From JANSXG01 sp024743075 (lineage in GTDB: Bacteria > Planctomycetota > Phycisphaerae > Phycisphaerales > UBA1924), in contig CP159477.1 in assembly GCA_042140185.1 (NCBI GenBank), forward strand, positions 620,001 through 684,000: 64,000 bases of DNA, in the 5' to 3' direction. Positions 25,716-34,097 of this stretch are shown here, in pieces. Made by a program: the position numbers and the translations under genes. A model generated the notes under the pieces. The model was not told the origin of the DNA and searched no databases. It was given only the letters and a program-made list of their open reading frames with translations. Positions within the stretch are counted from its first letter, which is position 1. Every line of letters starts with the position of its first letter.

Positions 25716-28409
25716 TCAGCAGTTGGTGCCGAAGGCTCCGAGCACGATGTTCAGATCCTCGAGGTTGGTCACCCCGTCGCCGTTGGCGTCGCCGCCGGCG
25801 TCGGACCCGAAGGATCCGAGGACCAGGTTGAGGTCGGCCAGGTTGATCGAGCCGTCCCCGTTGATGTCGCCCTGGCAGGTCGCGCCGCACTCGATGAGCA
25901 GGTTGCCCGAGCCCTGGTTGCCGGGGCCGAATCCGCCGACGCGGATGATGTACTGCTCGCCCGCGACCACGTTCGCGGTGATCGTGCTGCGGTAGCCGCC
26001 GCCCGATGTTCCGCAGGTGTTGTTCGGGTCGTCGTCGTTGCAGTCAATCAGGAACGCGTCGGTCGGCGGGCAGGGCGCCCCGGGGGCGGAGTAGAGCACC
26101 AGATCGGTGTCGTAGTTCGCCGAGCCGCCGAGTTGCTCGCAGGTCGTGATGGTGAGCTCACTGGTGCACGGAGCCGTGAAGGTGTACCAGATGTCGCTGC
26201 CGGTCTGACCGCTGAATTTGCAGTCGGCGTGCGCGAGACCGTCGGTATTCGCACCGAGGGTTGAAAACGCCGTGATTCCGGTCGAGATCGGTAGCGCGTC
26301 GTCGCAGTTGTCGTTGGTTGGTGCGACCTTCACGAGCAGTTCGCCCGTGCCGGTGTTTCCTTCGACGTAGCCTCCGACGCGGATGAGGAACTGCTCTCCT
26401 GCCGAGACGCTGTACCGGATCGTGCTGCGGTAGCCACCGTCGAAGGTTCCGCAAGGGTTCTCGGTGTCGTCGTCGTTGCACGCGAGAAGGAGGGCGTCGC
26501 CCGGAGGGCACGCGCCGCCCGCAGCGTAGAGGACGAGATCGGTGTCGTAGTCGGCCGAGCCGCCCTCATCTTCGCAGGTACTGACGGTGAGTTCCCCGGC
26601 GTACGGGGCCGTGTACGTGAACCAGATGTCGTTGCCCGTCTGGCCGTTGTATTGGCAGCTGGCGTGTGCGATTCCATCGGTCGTCGCGTTGAGCGTGGAG
26701 AAGGCGGTCAGCGTCGAGTTGATCGCGACGGCGTCTTCGCAGTCATCATTGGCCGGCACGACCTCGATGAGCAACTGTCCGGAGCCCTCGTTGGAGTCGC
26801 TGAGGTTGTAGCCGCCGACGCGGATGAGGAACTGCTCACCGGCGGTGACGCTGGTGCGGATCGTGCTTCGGAATCCGCCGGAGCCTGTGCCGCACGGGTT
26901 GTCGGGGTCATCGTCGTTGCATGCAACGAGCGACGAGTCGTTCGGGGGACACGCGCCCCCGGCCGAGTAGAGCACGATGTCGGTGTCGTAGTCCGCGGAT
27001 GCGCCGAGATCTTCGCACGTCGAGATGACCAGTTCGCCCGTCGCGCTCGCCGTGTAGGTGTACCAGATGTCGTTGCCTGTGATCTGGTTCGGACCACACG
27101 AGCTATGGGCGAGGCCGTCGGTCGTGGCACCGACGGTTGAGAACGGGTTGAGCCCGTCGCTGACGGGGATCGCGTCCGCGCAGGCATCGTTGTCTACGGG
27201 GTTGGAGAAGAAGTTGCAGCCGAATGCCGGGCCATCGCGGAACGCGATGATCTCCGGGCGGGTCTCGGTCGGATTGAAGGTATTCGCGCCGGTGATGAAC
27301 GGGTTCATGGTGTACGGCGGGTCGCTGCACGAGCAGTGGTTGGCGTCCCAGTTGTGCCCGAGTTCATGCGCGACGAGATCCGTAATCGTCGAGAAGTTGC
27401 TCGAGAAGTTCGCTTCGGACAGACCGTACGCGAAGTTATCACTGCAGACGACGCCGACGTACGCGAGACCGATGGTCCCGCCGTCGAGGTTTTTGCCGGT
27501 GAAGAGGTGCGCGTGGCTGCGGAGCGAGGTCACGTTGTCGTTCCACCAGTCGCGGAACTCGACGAGCAGGTCGCCGGAATCGGTCGAGGTGTACGGATCG
27601 GAACCGTCGGAAGTACGGATGATGATTTCGGCGATCCGGTGGATAATGCCGACCTCGTCTTTGTACTGGACGTTTACCGTGTTCACCACGGCTTCCATCC
27701 TGGCCTGGGTCAGACTGAAACTGTTGAATTCAGAGTAGTACTCGAAGTCCGCGTCGAGACCGAGGCGTGAGGTAAAGGTGAGTCCCCCGCGAGCGAGCTG
27801 CGGGTCACCCTGCTGGTCGGCGTGCGGATGGGGCTGGGGCGGAAGCACGCCGCCGCCACAGATGGAGTTGTGCCCGAGAACGTTGTCCGCATCGAAAATG
27901 CCGTACAGATCGTTCGGAGCACCGAACATCCGATCGGCGAGGGATCCGAACCAGAGCTCGGTGCCGTCTTCCAGTTTCATCATGCCTTCGAGCCGCCCGG
28001 CGAGCACCGAGACCGCCACGACCGAACCCGGCTGGCCAGCGATCTGACCGCGATAGGTCGTGATGGGCCCGGGATCGACGGCGCGGAGCACACCGTCGGC
28101 GCCGTGCTCACGCACGACGATGTCGTCGGTCCGCACTGAGTGGGGCCGGACCACGATCTCATACGACATGCCTTGGTAGGGAATATCCTGGCGGATCTGG
28201 GCTTCCAGGTCGAAAAGCCGGTCCATCCGGAAGGTCTCGATCTGGCTGACCTCGAACGCCGCGGCGGCCTGAGCGTTCAGCATCGTCTTGCCGCGCTGGT
28301 CATTCATTTCTTTGGATTGGGCCAGAGCCGATCCGGCGCCAACGACGATCGCGGCGGTCGCGGATGCGACGGCTACAAACTTGGGCATTCGCCCGATAAA
28401 ACGACACAT
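25716..28409 (-). CDS. Secreted reprolysin-like zinc metalloprotease with three tandem repeats and dockerin-like domain
   Basis: The 897-residue protein has a signal peptide, a propeptide-like region (~50-200), and a metzincin catalytic domain with HELGHNWDANH near residue 346 (HExxHxxGxxH-like zinc site). Then come three tandem ~146-residue repeats starting near 405, 551 and 698, each with a TDGLAH...GxDIWYT(F/Y)TA block, a YDTD(L/I)VLYSA block and a RVGG(Y/F) block (PPC-like beta domains). A dockerin-like module starts at ~844 (INGDGSINLADLN and ANGDGVTNLEDLN) and ends in Cys. AGGAGG 10 nt upstream supports the ATG at 28409. It is a likely surface or extracellular protein degrader; substrate unknown. 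Confidence 0.87.
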   Translation of the reverse strand: MCRFIGRMPKFVAVASATAAIVVGAGSALAQSKEMNDQRGKTMLNAQAAAAFEVSQIETFRMDRLFDLEAQIRQDIPYQGMSYEIVVRPHSVRTDDIVVREHGADGVLRAVDPGPITTYRGQIAGQPGSVVAVSVLAGRLEGMMKLEDGTELWFGSLADRMFGAPNDLYGIFDADNVLGHNSICGGGVLPPQPHPHADQQGDPQLARGGLTFTSRLGLDADFEYYSEFNSFSLTQARMEAVVNTVNVQYKDEVGIIHRIAEIIIRTSDGSDPYTSTDSGDLLVEFRDWWNDNVTSLRSHAHLFTGKNLDGGTIGLAYVGVVCSDNFAYGLSEANFSSNFSTITDLVAHELGHNWDANHCSCSDPPYTMNPFITGANTFNPTETRPEIIAFRDGPAFGCNFFSNPVDNDACADAIPVSDGLNPFSTVGATTDGLAHSSCGPNQITGNDIWYTYTASATGELVISTCEDLGASADYDTDIVLYSAGGACPPNDSSLVACNDDDPDNPCGTGSGGFRSTIRTSVTAGEQFLIRVGGYNLSDSNEGSGQLLIEVVPANDDCEDAVAINSTLTAFSTLNATTDGIAHASCQYNGQTGNDIWFTYTAPYAGELTVSTCEDEGGSADYDTDLVLYAAGGACPPGDALLLACNDDDTENPCGTFDGGYRSTIRYSVSAGEQFLIRVGGYVEGNTGTGELLVKVAPTNDNCDDALPISTGITAFSTLGANTDGLAHADCKFSGQTGSDIWYTFTAPCTSELTITTCEQLGGSANYDTDLVLYSAPGAPCPPTDAFLIDCNDDDPNNTCGTSGGGYRSTITANVVAGEQYIIRVGGFGPGNQGSGNLLIECGATCQGDINGDGSINLADLNLVLGSFGSDAGGDANGDGVTNLEDLNIVLGAFGTNC

Positions 28410-28611
28410 ATCTCGTGTTCCTCCTCACAGGTGATCGAAAGGGCGGTTCCGCGCTCCACGCGATGCAGCGCCCAGATTCACAACACTCCGCGTCAAGAGT
28501 GACGCTGCTGCGCCGATAATCCAAGCCGAATCTTTGGTTTTTTTGGAAACAGGGCGTTCCCGGCACTCAATGCTGACGCTCTGCGCGGCTTGAATACCGG
28601 AACCCCGCCCC

Positions 28612-28638
28612 TTGCCGCGTCCGGGCTTCTGGTATATT
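28612..28638 (+). promoter_or_regulatory. Putative promoter for tRNA-Val
   Basis: TTGCCG (28612-28617) and TATATT (28633-28638) are separated by 15 nt, and the predicted start would be about 20 nt before the tRNA. The rest of the 254-nt gap between the reprolysin-like gene and the tRNA holds nothing else I can name. Confidence 0.5.
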
Positions 28639-28663
28639 GCCTGACCCGTCCCACCGGGCGAGC

Positions 28664-28737
28664 GGGCGTATAGCTCAGCTGGCTAGAGCGCTGTGTTCAC
28701 ACCGCAGAGGTCACTGGTTCGAGTCCAGTTACGCCCA
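28664..28737 (+). tRNA. tRNA-Val (anticodon CAC)
   Basis: The 74-nt cloverleaf has acceptor arms GGGCGTA and TACGCCC, a normal D-arm (GCTC...GAGC), an anticodon stem CTGTG/CGCAG with loop TTCACAC (anticodon CAC, codon GUG), and T-arm ACTGG-TTCGAGT-CCAGT. The discriminator is A at 28737. The CCA end is not encoded. Confidence 0.95.
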
Positions 28738-28747
28738 TTTTCCACCG

Positions 28748-28781
28748 AATCGCCGGCTTCAGGCCGGCGATTGGGCTTTTT
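28748..28781 (+). terminator. Rho-independent terminator of tRNA-Val
   Basis: A perfect 10-bp stem (28748-28757 with 28763-28772, 5-nt loop) is followed by TTTTT at 28777-28781. The stop codon of the convergent fbpC gene lies at the stem-loop boundary, so the element is shared space between the two transcripts. Confidence 0.85.
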
Positions 28782-29475
28782 GGGAGGTCCCCGGCTTCGG
28801 GTTGTCCGCTCCGGGCAGCCCCAGCCAGGTGATCTCGTCGCCGACTTCGCAGGCCTCGCGATCGTCGTGAGTGACCATCAGGGTTCCGACGCCGCTCGAG
28901 CGGAGCAGTGAGAGCAACTCTTCACGAAGGTCCTTGCGCAGCCCGGTATCAAGCGAACTGAAGGGCTCATCGAGGAGCATCACATCCGGGCGGCTCGCCA
29001 ACGCTCGGGCGATCGCGACGCGCTGCTGCTGTCCGCCGCTGAGCGTATGAGGCATGCGCGAGGCGTAGTCCGCCAGACCCACCCGGCAGAGCAACTCGTC
29101 GGCGGCGTCGCGGCGCTGCGATCGCGGCGTGGAACGCATCCCGAATGTGACATTGCGTCGGACGCTCATATTCGGGAACAGTGCCAGATCCTGAAAGACC
29201 AGCCCGACCCGGCGGCGTTCCGGCGGGATGTTCGTACCCGCGTCGAACACCGCGCGGCCCCGGAAACGGATGACACCGGCAGCGGGTCGCTCGAGTCCGC
29301 TGATCAGTCGGAGCAGGGTCGATTTGCCGCAACCGGATGGCCCGAGCAGGCAGTGGACCGAGCAGCAGCGGACCTTAAGGTTGAAGCCATCGAAAACGGG
29401 GTCGTGTCCCGGGTAAGCGAACCGCAGACCGCTCACGGCAAGAGCGAGGTCCGACGATGTGGCGACGGTGCGCAT
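28759..29475 (-). CDS. fbpC: Iron(III)-type ABC transporter ATP-binding protein
   Basis: The 238-residue ATPase has Walker A GPSGCGKST, Q-loop VFQDLALFPNMSV, signature LSGGQQQR, Walker B VMLLDEP and the switch His in VTHDD. The neighbours (two-domain permease and ferric-type binding protein) place it in an FbpABC-like iron importer, though FbpC usually has a longer C-terminal regulatory domain, which is missing here. Its ATG overlaps the permease stop by one base (TGATG), with GGAGGG 7 nt upstream. Its 3' end lies inside the tRNA-Val terminator. Confidence 0.87.
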   Translation of the reverse strand: MRTVATSSDLALAVSGLRFAYPGHDPVFDGFNLKVRCCSVHCLLGPSGCGKSTLLRLISGLERPAAGVIRFRGRAVFDAGTNIPPERRRVGLVFQDLALFPNMSVRRNVTFGMRSTPRSQRRDAADELLCRVGLADYASRMPHTLSGGQQQRVAIARALASRPDVMLLDEPFSSLDTGLRKDLREELLSLLRSSGVGTLMVTHDDREACEVGDEITWLGLPGADNPKPGTSQKAQSPA

Positions 29476-31133
29476 CAAATCGCCCTCCGGTCTGAAGGCT
29501 CGGGATCAAGGACTCTATGGAGCAGCACGACCGGCAGCAGCCCGAGGACGATGATCGCGAGTGCGCCGGTCGAGGCCTCTGGCAGGCGTTCGTCGGAAGC
29601 GAGTTGATAGACGCGAACCGCCAGCGTGTCGAAGTTGAATGGGCGCAGCATGAGCGTGGCGGGCAGTTCCTTGATGACGTCCACGAAGACAAGCATGCCC
29701 GCGGTCAGGATGCTCAGTTTCATCATGGGCAGGTGGACCGAGAGCAGAGTGCGCAGTGATCCTGCGCCGAGCGTGCGCGAGGCGTCGTCCATCTTCGCAG
29801 GTGCGCGTTCGAAAGCACCCTGAAGGGTTGTCACGCCAATCGCCAGGAAACGGGTCTGGTAGCCGATCAGCACGGCAACGATGCTTCCGCTGAGCACGAG
29901 CCCGAGGGGCGGGGCACCAGGCAGCAGCGCGCTCTGGGCATCGTTCAGGCGATGATCGACCCAGCCGAGCACGCCCAGAAGCCCGATGGCTATGACCGGT
30001 CCGGGCAGGGCGTAGCCCGAACGACAGACTTCGCGCAACACGGTGCCGCATCGTCCGCGATGGAGGCGGGAGGCGTAGGTGACGCAGATCGCGAGGACGA
30101 CGCAGATCGCGGCGGCGATGATCCCGAGGAGCAGGGTGTTTCGGATCAGGGGCAGGAACAACTCGCCCGCCCTCGCATCGCCGGCGAGGACCGACAGATA
30201 CACGAACCGTCCGACCGGGAGCAGCAGCCCGATCGTGAGCGGAAAGACGCAGAACACGGTGGCGAGTGCGCCCCGTGTCCCGGAGAGCCGGACGCGGCGC
30301 GGCGCGATGTGCTTCGCGGTACTGCGATTGAATCTGGCTTTGCGGCGTGTGAGCAGTTCCGCGACGAGCAGCACGAATACAACCGTGAGGGCGACCGACG
30401 AGAGTTGGGCAGCCGCGTCGAGCGAGCCGAGGCCCAACCATGTGCGATAGATGCCGGTCGCCAGCGTGTCCACGGCGCAGTGTTCCACCGCGCCGAAGTC
30501 GGCGACGCACTCCATCATGACCAGCGCGAGCGAGCCGATGAGCGCGGGGCGGGCGACGGGCAGGCCGACGCGCATCGCCGTTCGAACCGGTCCGCACCCG
30601 AGTGTCCGGGAGGCGTCGAGCAGGCCCTGCGACTGCTCGCCGAACGCGGCCCGTGCGCCAAAGAACACGTAGGGGTACAGGCTGAACCCGAGGATGACGA
30701 TCGCACCCGGGAGCGAGCGGATCTCCGGGAACCAATAGTCACCGGCCGTCCAGCCGGTGAGTTCGCGAAGGAAAGACTGGACGGGGCCGCTGAACTGTAG
30801 GAGGTCGGTCAGCGCGTATGCCGCGAGATAGGCCGGGACGGCGAGCGGGAGCAGCAGCGCCCAAGACAGGGTTCGGCGTCCCGGGAAATCGTACATCGTG
30901 ACGAGCCACGCCGCGGGTATGCCGAGCACCGCGGCGATCGCGCACACGCCCGCAGCGAGTAGCAGCGTATTGGCGAGATAGTCCGGAAGGCGCGTGCTGG
31001 CAAGGTGTGCCCAGACGCCGCCGGTTTCCGCGCCGATGCTCGCGAGCACGCCCGCCACCGGGACCGCGACGACGCACGCGACGAAGAGGCTCGCCAAGAG
31101 CCACCATCTCTCAATGCCTCGGGCGCGTATCAC
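29475..31133 (-). CDS. fbpB: Iron(III)-type ABC transporter permease, two-domain
   Basis: The 552-residue inner-membrane protein consists of two fused permease halves, each with about six hydrophobic helices and an EAA-like cytoplasmic loop (DASRTLGCGPVRTAMRVGLPVARPA in the first half and DASRTLGAGSLRTLLSVHLP in the second). This duplicated layout is typical of FbpB/SfuB ferric transporters. A GTG start at 31133 fits the first helix; no strong Shine-Dalgarno is visible. It lies 76 nt after the binding-protein gene and overlaps the ATPase gene. Confidence 0.87.
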   Translation of the reverse strand: MIRARGIERWWLLASLFVACVVAVPVAGVLASIGAETGGVWAHLASTRLPDYLANTLLLAAGVCAIAAVLGIPAAWLVTMYDFPGRRTLSWALLLPLAVPAYLAAYALTDLLQFSGPVQSFLRELTGWTAGDYWFPEIRSLPGAIVILGFSLYPYVFFGARAAFGEQSQGLLDASRTLGCGPVRTAMRVGLPVARPALIGSLALVMMECVADFGAVEHCAVDTLATGIYRTWLGLGSLDAAAQLSSVALTVVFVLLVAELLTRRKARFNRSTAKHIAPRRVRLSGTRGALATVFCVFPLTIGLLLPVGRFVYLSVLAGDARAGELFLPLIRNTLLLGIIAAAICVVLAICVTYASRLHRGRCGTVLREVCRSGYALPGPVIAIGLLGVLGWVDHRLNDAQSALLPGAPPLGLVLSGSIVAVLIGYQTRFLAIGVTTLQGAFERAPAKMDDASRTLGAGSLRTLLSVHLPMMKLSILTAGMLVFVDVIKELPATLMLRPFNFDTLAVRVYQLASDERLPEASTGALAIIVLGLLPVVLLHRVLDPEPSDRRAI

Positions 31134-31209
31134 CGGGTGTGTTTCGCCTGCGGGTTCAGCGCGTGACCGGGTCCGGGGTGAGCCGACGAGGGTGCATCGC
31201 GCGGGGAGA

Positions 31210-32239
31210 TCATCGCCAGCCGACGCGATCCATGATCATGACCGCTTCGCGGTTGTACACGCCGAGGTCCGTCGCGTTGACCGAGTCAGAGCGGAACGGG
31301 CCGAGTTCGCTGAGCACCGAGGTGATCGAAACATCCTCGACGACCGGGTACTCCTGATTGCCGCCGGCGAACACCTTCTGGGCCTCTTCGCTGGCCAGAA
31401 ACTCGATGAAACGGACGGCGTTCTCCCGGTTGGGGCGCTACGGACCACGCCCGCTCCCGAGATGTTCACATGCGTTCCACGCTCGTCCTGGTTCGGGAAG
31501 ATGATGCGGACCTTGGACGCGGCTTCCTGCTCCTGAGGCGTGCCGGTGAGCATGCGAGCGTAGTAGTAGTGGTTCACGATGGCGACATCGCCCTCGCCCG
31601 CAGCGACGGCGGCGATCTGGTCGCGATCGCCGCCCTGCGGCGCCGCGCGAAGTTCTCGACCAGAGCCCCGCACCAAACCTGAGCCGCTTCGGGGCCGTCG
31701 GTGGCGATCATCGAGGCGACCATCGACTGGTTGTAGATATTCGAGGAACTGCGGACCAGCACGCGCCCCTTCCAGTCAGGCTTGGTCAGGTCCTCGTAGT
31801 TGAGCTGCGTGACCGAGTCGTCGACGCGCTCACGCGAAACCGCCAGCACGCGGGCCCGCTTGCTGAGACCGAACCACAGGCCGTCGGGGTGACGGAGCGT
31901 CGCGGGCACCCGAGCCTCGAGGTCGGTGGATTCGATGGGCTGGAACACGCCCTCTTCGACCGCCTTGTGCAGGCGGCCCGCGTCAACGGTGATCAGAACA
32001 TCGGCCGGGCTGAACTCGCCCTCACGCTTCAAGCGGGCGAGCAGTTCATCGGACTTGCCCTCGATGACGCGGACCTGGATGCCGGTCTGCTCGGTGAACC
32101 GCTTATACAGCTCATCGTCGGTGTCGTAATGACGGGCTGAGTAGACGTTCACCACGGGCTGCTGTTCGGCGGTGACCGCGGTGGCGGCCTGCCCGAGCCA
32201 GAGAGCAATGAGAACAAATGCGGCGATGGGGCGAAGCAT
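31210..32239 (-). CDS. fbpA: Iron(III)-type ABC transporter substrate-binding protein (two frameshifts)
   Basis: A signal peptide (to about residue 24) leads into VVNVYSARHYDTDDELYKRF, the start of ferric-binding proteins. The frame changes near 31645 (in a GCGCGGCGCC tract) and continues with DQIAAVAAGEGDVAIVNHYYYARML, which holds the paired tyrosines expected to bind Fe(III). It changes again near 31437 and continues as RENAVRFIEFLASEEAQ to a TGA at 31210-31212. The restored length, ~343 residues, is normal. It would deliver iron to the FbpBC pair. AGGA 9 nt upstream supports the ATG. No clear Fur box is visible. Confidence 0.8.
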
Positions 32240-32289
32240 GACGGTTTTCCTGTAATTGAGACTCAGTCGCAGCGTGTCAGGATAGGAAA

Positions 32290-32316
32290 GAAAAACGCAC
32301 GCGTCAAAGCGTGCGT
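32290..32316 (-). terminator. Rho-independent terminator of the M14 gene pair
   Basis: On the minus strand an 8-bp perfect stem ACGCACGC/GCGTGCGT with a 6-nt loop (32295-32316) is followed by a T-run (A residues 32291-32295 on the plus strand). It separates the M14 genes from the iron transporter. Confidence 0.85.
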
Positions 32317-32354
32317 CGTTTCATCTTGCTCGCTCTCTCGAGCAACTGCCGAGA

Positions 32355-34094
32355 TCAGTCTTCGAGGGTGATCGTCGTCGAGATGTCGCGGGCCTTCTCG
32401 GCCGAGTAGGACACCTCCAGCTCGGTACCGGCCGGTGCCCCCACGACCACCCGGAACATCGTGGCGTCCTTGCCGCCGATGCCTCGGTTGTTGAGCAGGC
32501 GGCTCTGATCCTGACCGGCCGGGTTGCCCCGGTTGATCTGCTTGTCGCGCCAGGACCCGACGGTGCCGGACGTAATGACCTCGGCTCCTGCGACCATCAG
32601 GACATCGGGCTGACCGATGCCTCGGTTCGCAGCCTGCGCGGTCCGGGTGGGGATGACCCGATCGTTGCGGATCTCAAAGGTGACCGACCACAGGTCCCCG
32701 TCGAGTTTCTCGACGCGGGTCTCGCCGAAGCGGAGCTCGGCCATCTCGCTGGCGTGGTAGGTAGTAAACGCGAAATTGCGATGGCACTCCTCTTCGAGCA
32801 TGAAGGTGGGCGTGCTGCGGGCCGACCACTTGTTCGGACCGCCGATCAGGACCGTGCCGTACTCGGGGTGGTCGTACTCGGTGTAGTCGGTGAACAGGTC
32901 GCCGAATGCGAGCTTATCCCGCCACAGCCACTGCTGCTCATCGTTGGGACGGCGCACGTCGCGCTGGAAGTACTTCTCGGTGGTCCACAGTTCGTTCGTG
33001 AAACTGACAATGCCGAGCGTCTCGGCGGTCCAGTTCACGAAGCCGCCGTGCACCGTATAGAGGTCCTCGTAGATAATGAGGTAGCGGTAGTAGGGGATCA
33101 TCTCCTCGCCGGTACGCGCGAGTTCGTCGTAGACCGCGAGGTCGGCGCGCGGGTACATGTCGGCCCGGGTCGGGCTGCCGGGCCCTCGCAGGATCATGCC
33201 GCCGGTGTTGTGGTAGGACTGGGCGGCGGCGATGTTCGGGCGTGAGAGGATGAAGTCCGCGATCGACTTCGTTTCCGGGTTCTGGAGCGCGTACTCGCCC
33301 GCGCCACGCTGGACGTAATTCGGTTGCCAGCCACCGGGCCAGTTCCGGTTCATGTCGTCGCCACCAGGCCCGTCCTCGTTGATGCGTCCGTCGCCATCGA
33401 GGTCGGTGCCCTCCGAGCCGAGGTAGGTCCAACCACCTTCCTCGTCGGGACCGACGCGCTCGAAGATGCGCGGATCGCGCTCGTTGCGCCGCCAGCGTCC
33501 GCCGGGTTCCTGCATCCACATCGCCGTGATGGAACCGTCACCGTCGAGGTCGTTGGGAGGGTCCTCGTCGTACAGCCCATCGCGATCGCTGTCGATCGGT
33601 CGCTTGTTCGCGCGCGACGAGTTCGGCGTGCTCGGCTCTTCGAACCAGTAGACGCGCGAGTCCGGATTCACCACCGGCAGGATGTAGAACGCCGTGCGGT
33701 CCATGATCTCGGTCAGCATCTCGTTGCTGCCGTAGCTCTTGGTGAGGTACCAGATCGTGTACAGGCAGACTTCCGACGCCTGAATCTCGTTGGCGTGGAT
33801 GCTGCCGTCGATCCACATGGCCGGTTTGTCGGTATCGGCGCCGGTCTCGGGATTGTTGATGGTCACGAGCACCATATCGCGCCCTTCCTGCGACTTACCG
33901 ATGACTTCGGTGGTCACGAGGTCGGGGTATTCGCGCTCGAAGGCGTACATGAAATCGACGAGCTGCTCGAACGAGTAGTAGCGGTTGAAAGCGATGTCGA
34001 CCTTCGACTCGGTGTGCGCCTGCGCGAGCGTCAGAGACGGGGTCGAACAGATCGCGGCCGACGAGATCAGCGCTGCGGTGATGAGGCGATGCAT
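32355..34094 (-). CDS. Secreted M14 family zinc carboxypeptidase
   Basis: The 579-residue protein has a signal peptide (to ~25), a peptidase_M14 domain with the zinc HxxE in SIHANEIQ (~98), third ligand in SYHNTGG (~295), and the catalytic Glu in FTNELW (~368), then a C-terminal beta domain. Between the zinc ligands it carries two acidic calcium-loop-like inserts (DSDRDGLYDEDPPNDLDGDG and DLDGDGRINEDG). It probably trims peptides outside the cytoplasm. The paralogue upstream ends 3 nt before this start, and a terminator follows the gene. Confidence 0.88.
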   Translation of the reverse strand: MHRLITAALISSAAICSTPSLTLAQAHTESKVDIAFNRYYSFEQLVDFMYAFEREYPDLVTTEVIGKSQEGRDMVLVTINNPETGADTDKPAMWIDGSIHANEIQASEVCLYTIWYLTKSYGSNEMLTEIMDRTAFYILPVVNPDSRVYWFEEPSTPNSSRANKRPIDSDRDGLYDEDPPNDLDGDGSITAMWMQEPGGRWRRNERDPRIFERVGPDEEGGWTYLGSEGTDLDGDGRINEDGPGGDDMNRNWPGGWQPNYVQRGAGEYALQNPETKSIADFILSRPNIAAAQSYHNTGGMILRGPGSPTRADMYPRADLAVYDELARTGEEMIPYYRYLIIYEDLYTVHGGFVNWTAETLGIVSFTNELWTTEKYFQRDVRRPNDEQQWLWRDKLAFGDLFTDYTEYDHPEYGTVLIGGPNKWSARSTPTFMLEEECHRNFAFTTYHASEMAELRFGETRVEKLDGDLWSVTFEIRNDRVIPTRTAQAANRGIGQPDVLMVAGAEVITSGTVGSWRDKQINRGNPAGQDQSRLLNNRGIGGKDATMFRVVVGAPAGTELEVSYSAEKARDISTTITLED

Positions 34095-34097
34095 GGA

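Noticed and set aside
32240..32289. Fur box upstream of fbpA
   Set aside because: No 19-bp palindrome close to the Fur consensus is visible. A CTGACA -35-like hexamer is present but the -10 is poor.
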